From: Sphingobium sp. CECT 9361
GTDB taxonomy: Bacteria > Pseudomonadota > Alphaproteobacteria > Sphingomonadales > Sphingomonadaceae
Length of the DNA: 34,061 nt
NCBI RefSeq assembly: GCF_918741285.1
Contig: NZ_CAKKNC010000028.1
Span: 1-34,061, forward strand
Reading direction: 5' to 3'
The position numbers were made by a program, and so were the translations under genes. The notes beneath the pieces were generated by a model. It was not told the DNA's origin and did no database searches. It was given only the letters and a program-made list of their open reading frames with translations. Below, piece by piece: positions 34,047 through 34,061 of this stretch (positions within the stretch are counted from its first letter, which is position 1; each line of letters begins with the position of its first letter).

Positions 34047-34061
34047 AGCCGTTTCCGGTGC

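Noticed and set aside
1..34061. CRISPR array.
   Set aside because: No regularly spaced direct repeats were seen; the short repeats found are inverted or only duplicated.

Overview
The window is GC-rich DNA from an alphaproteobacterium, most likely a sphingomonad (Sphingobium, Novosphingobium, Sphingopyxis or a relative). I infer this from codon use and from a gene set typical of mobile elements in that group: a ParB-domain protein, ArdC-like antirestriction proteins, a giant strawberry-notch helicase, a CHC2/Toprim protein, a VirB1-like lytic transglycosylase and a P4-type integrase. No database search was possible.

Layout. (1) 100-3832, minus strand: element backbone with a ParB-domain gene split by one in-frame stop and two tandem ArdC-like genes, both damaged at the 3' end. 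(2) 4146-8460, minus strand: a short type II CBASS operon (CD-NTase, E2-like protein, HNH-SAVED nuclease) followed in the same direction by a DUF2235 alpha/beta-hydrolase with two membrane segments. (3) 8611-10162, plus strand: a divergent HTH-ImmA/IrrE regulator-protease and a PIN-domain protein. The 150-bp divergent spacer holds three copies of GGTTTACAAA. (4) 10389-12110: a DUF6933 gene and a RES/Xre toxin-antitoxin pair. (5) 12164-21535, minus strand: one strawberry-notch gene of about 1,413 codons cut into three pieces by a recombinase-in-trio (RIT) element (13937-17662) and an IS110-family, IS1111-like insertion sequence (18131-19531). Removing both on paper restores the reading frame exactly. 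(6) 21576-24645: CHC2/Toprim gene, lytic transglycosylase and P4-type integrase, ending at a tRNA-Lys(CTT) 3' segment that looks like an attachment site at 24779-24823. (7) 25171-31259: a second accessory block with a class III nucleotide-cyclase-like gene plus a DUF4238 gene, a small ORF plus a HEPN/RES protein, and a 754-residue PD-(D/E)XK nuclease-like protein. (8) 31626-34046: a YqiJ/YqiK (flotillin) pair whose 3' end meets foreign-looking DNA.

How the parts fit. The backbone genes serve maintenance and transfer of an integrative or conjugative element. The cargo is largely anti-phage or stress defence. The CBASS operon and the HTH-ImmA gene share a divergent control region, which recalls CapH/CapP control of other CBASS loci. 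The best candidates for something undescribed are the DUF2235 membrane hydrolase as a fourth CBASS gene, the fused HTH-ImmA plus PIN control module, the cyclase/DUF4238 pair right of the att site, and the RIT terminal repeats, which carry an outward ribosome binding site and start codon that re-start the interrupted host gene.
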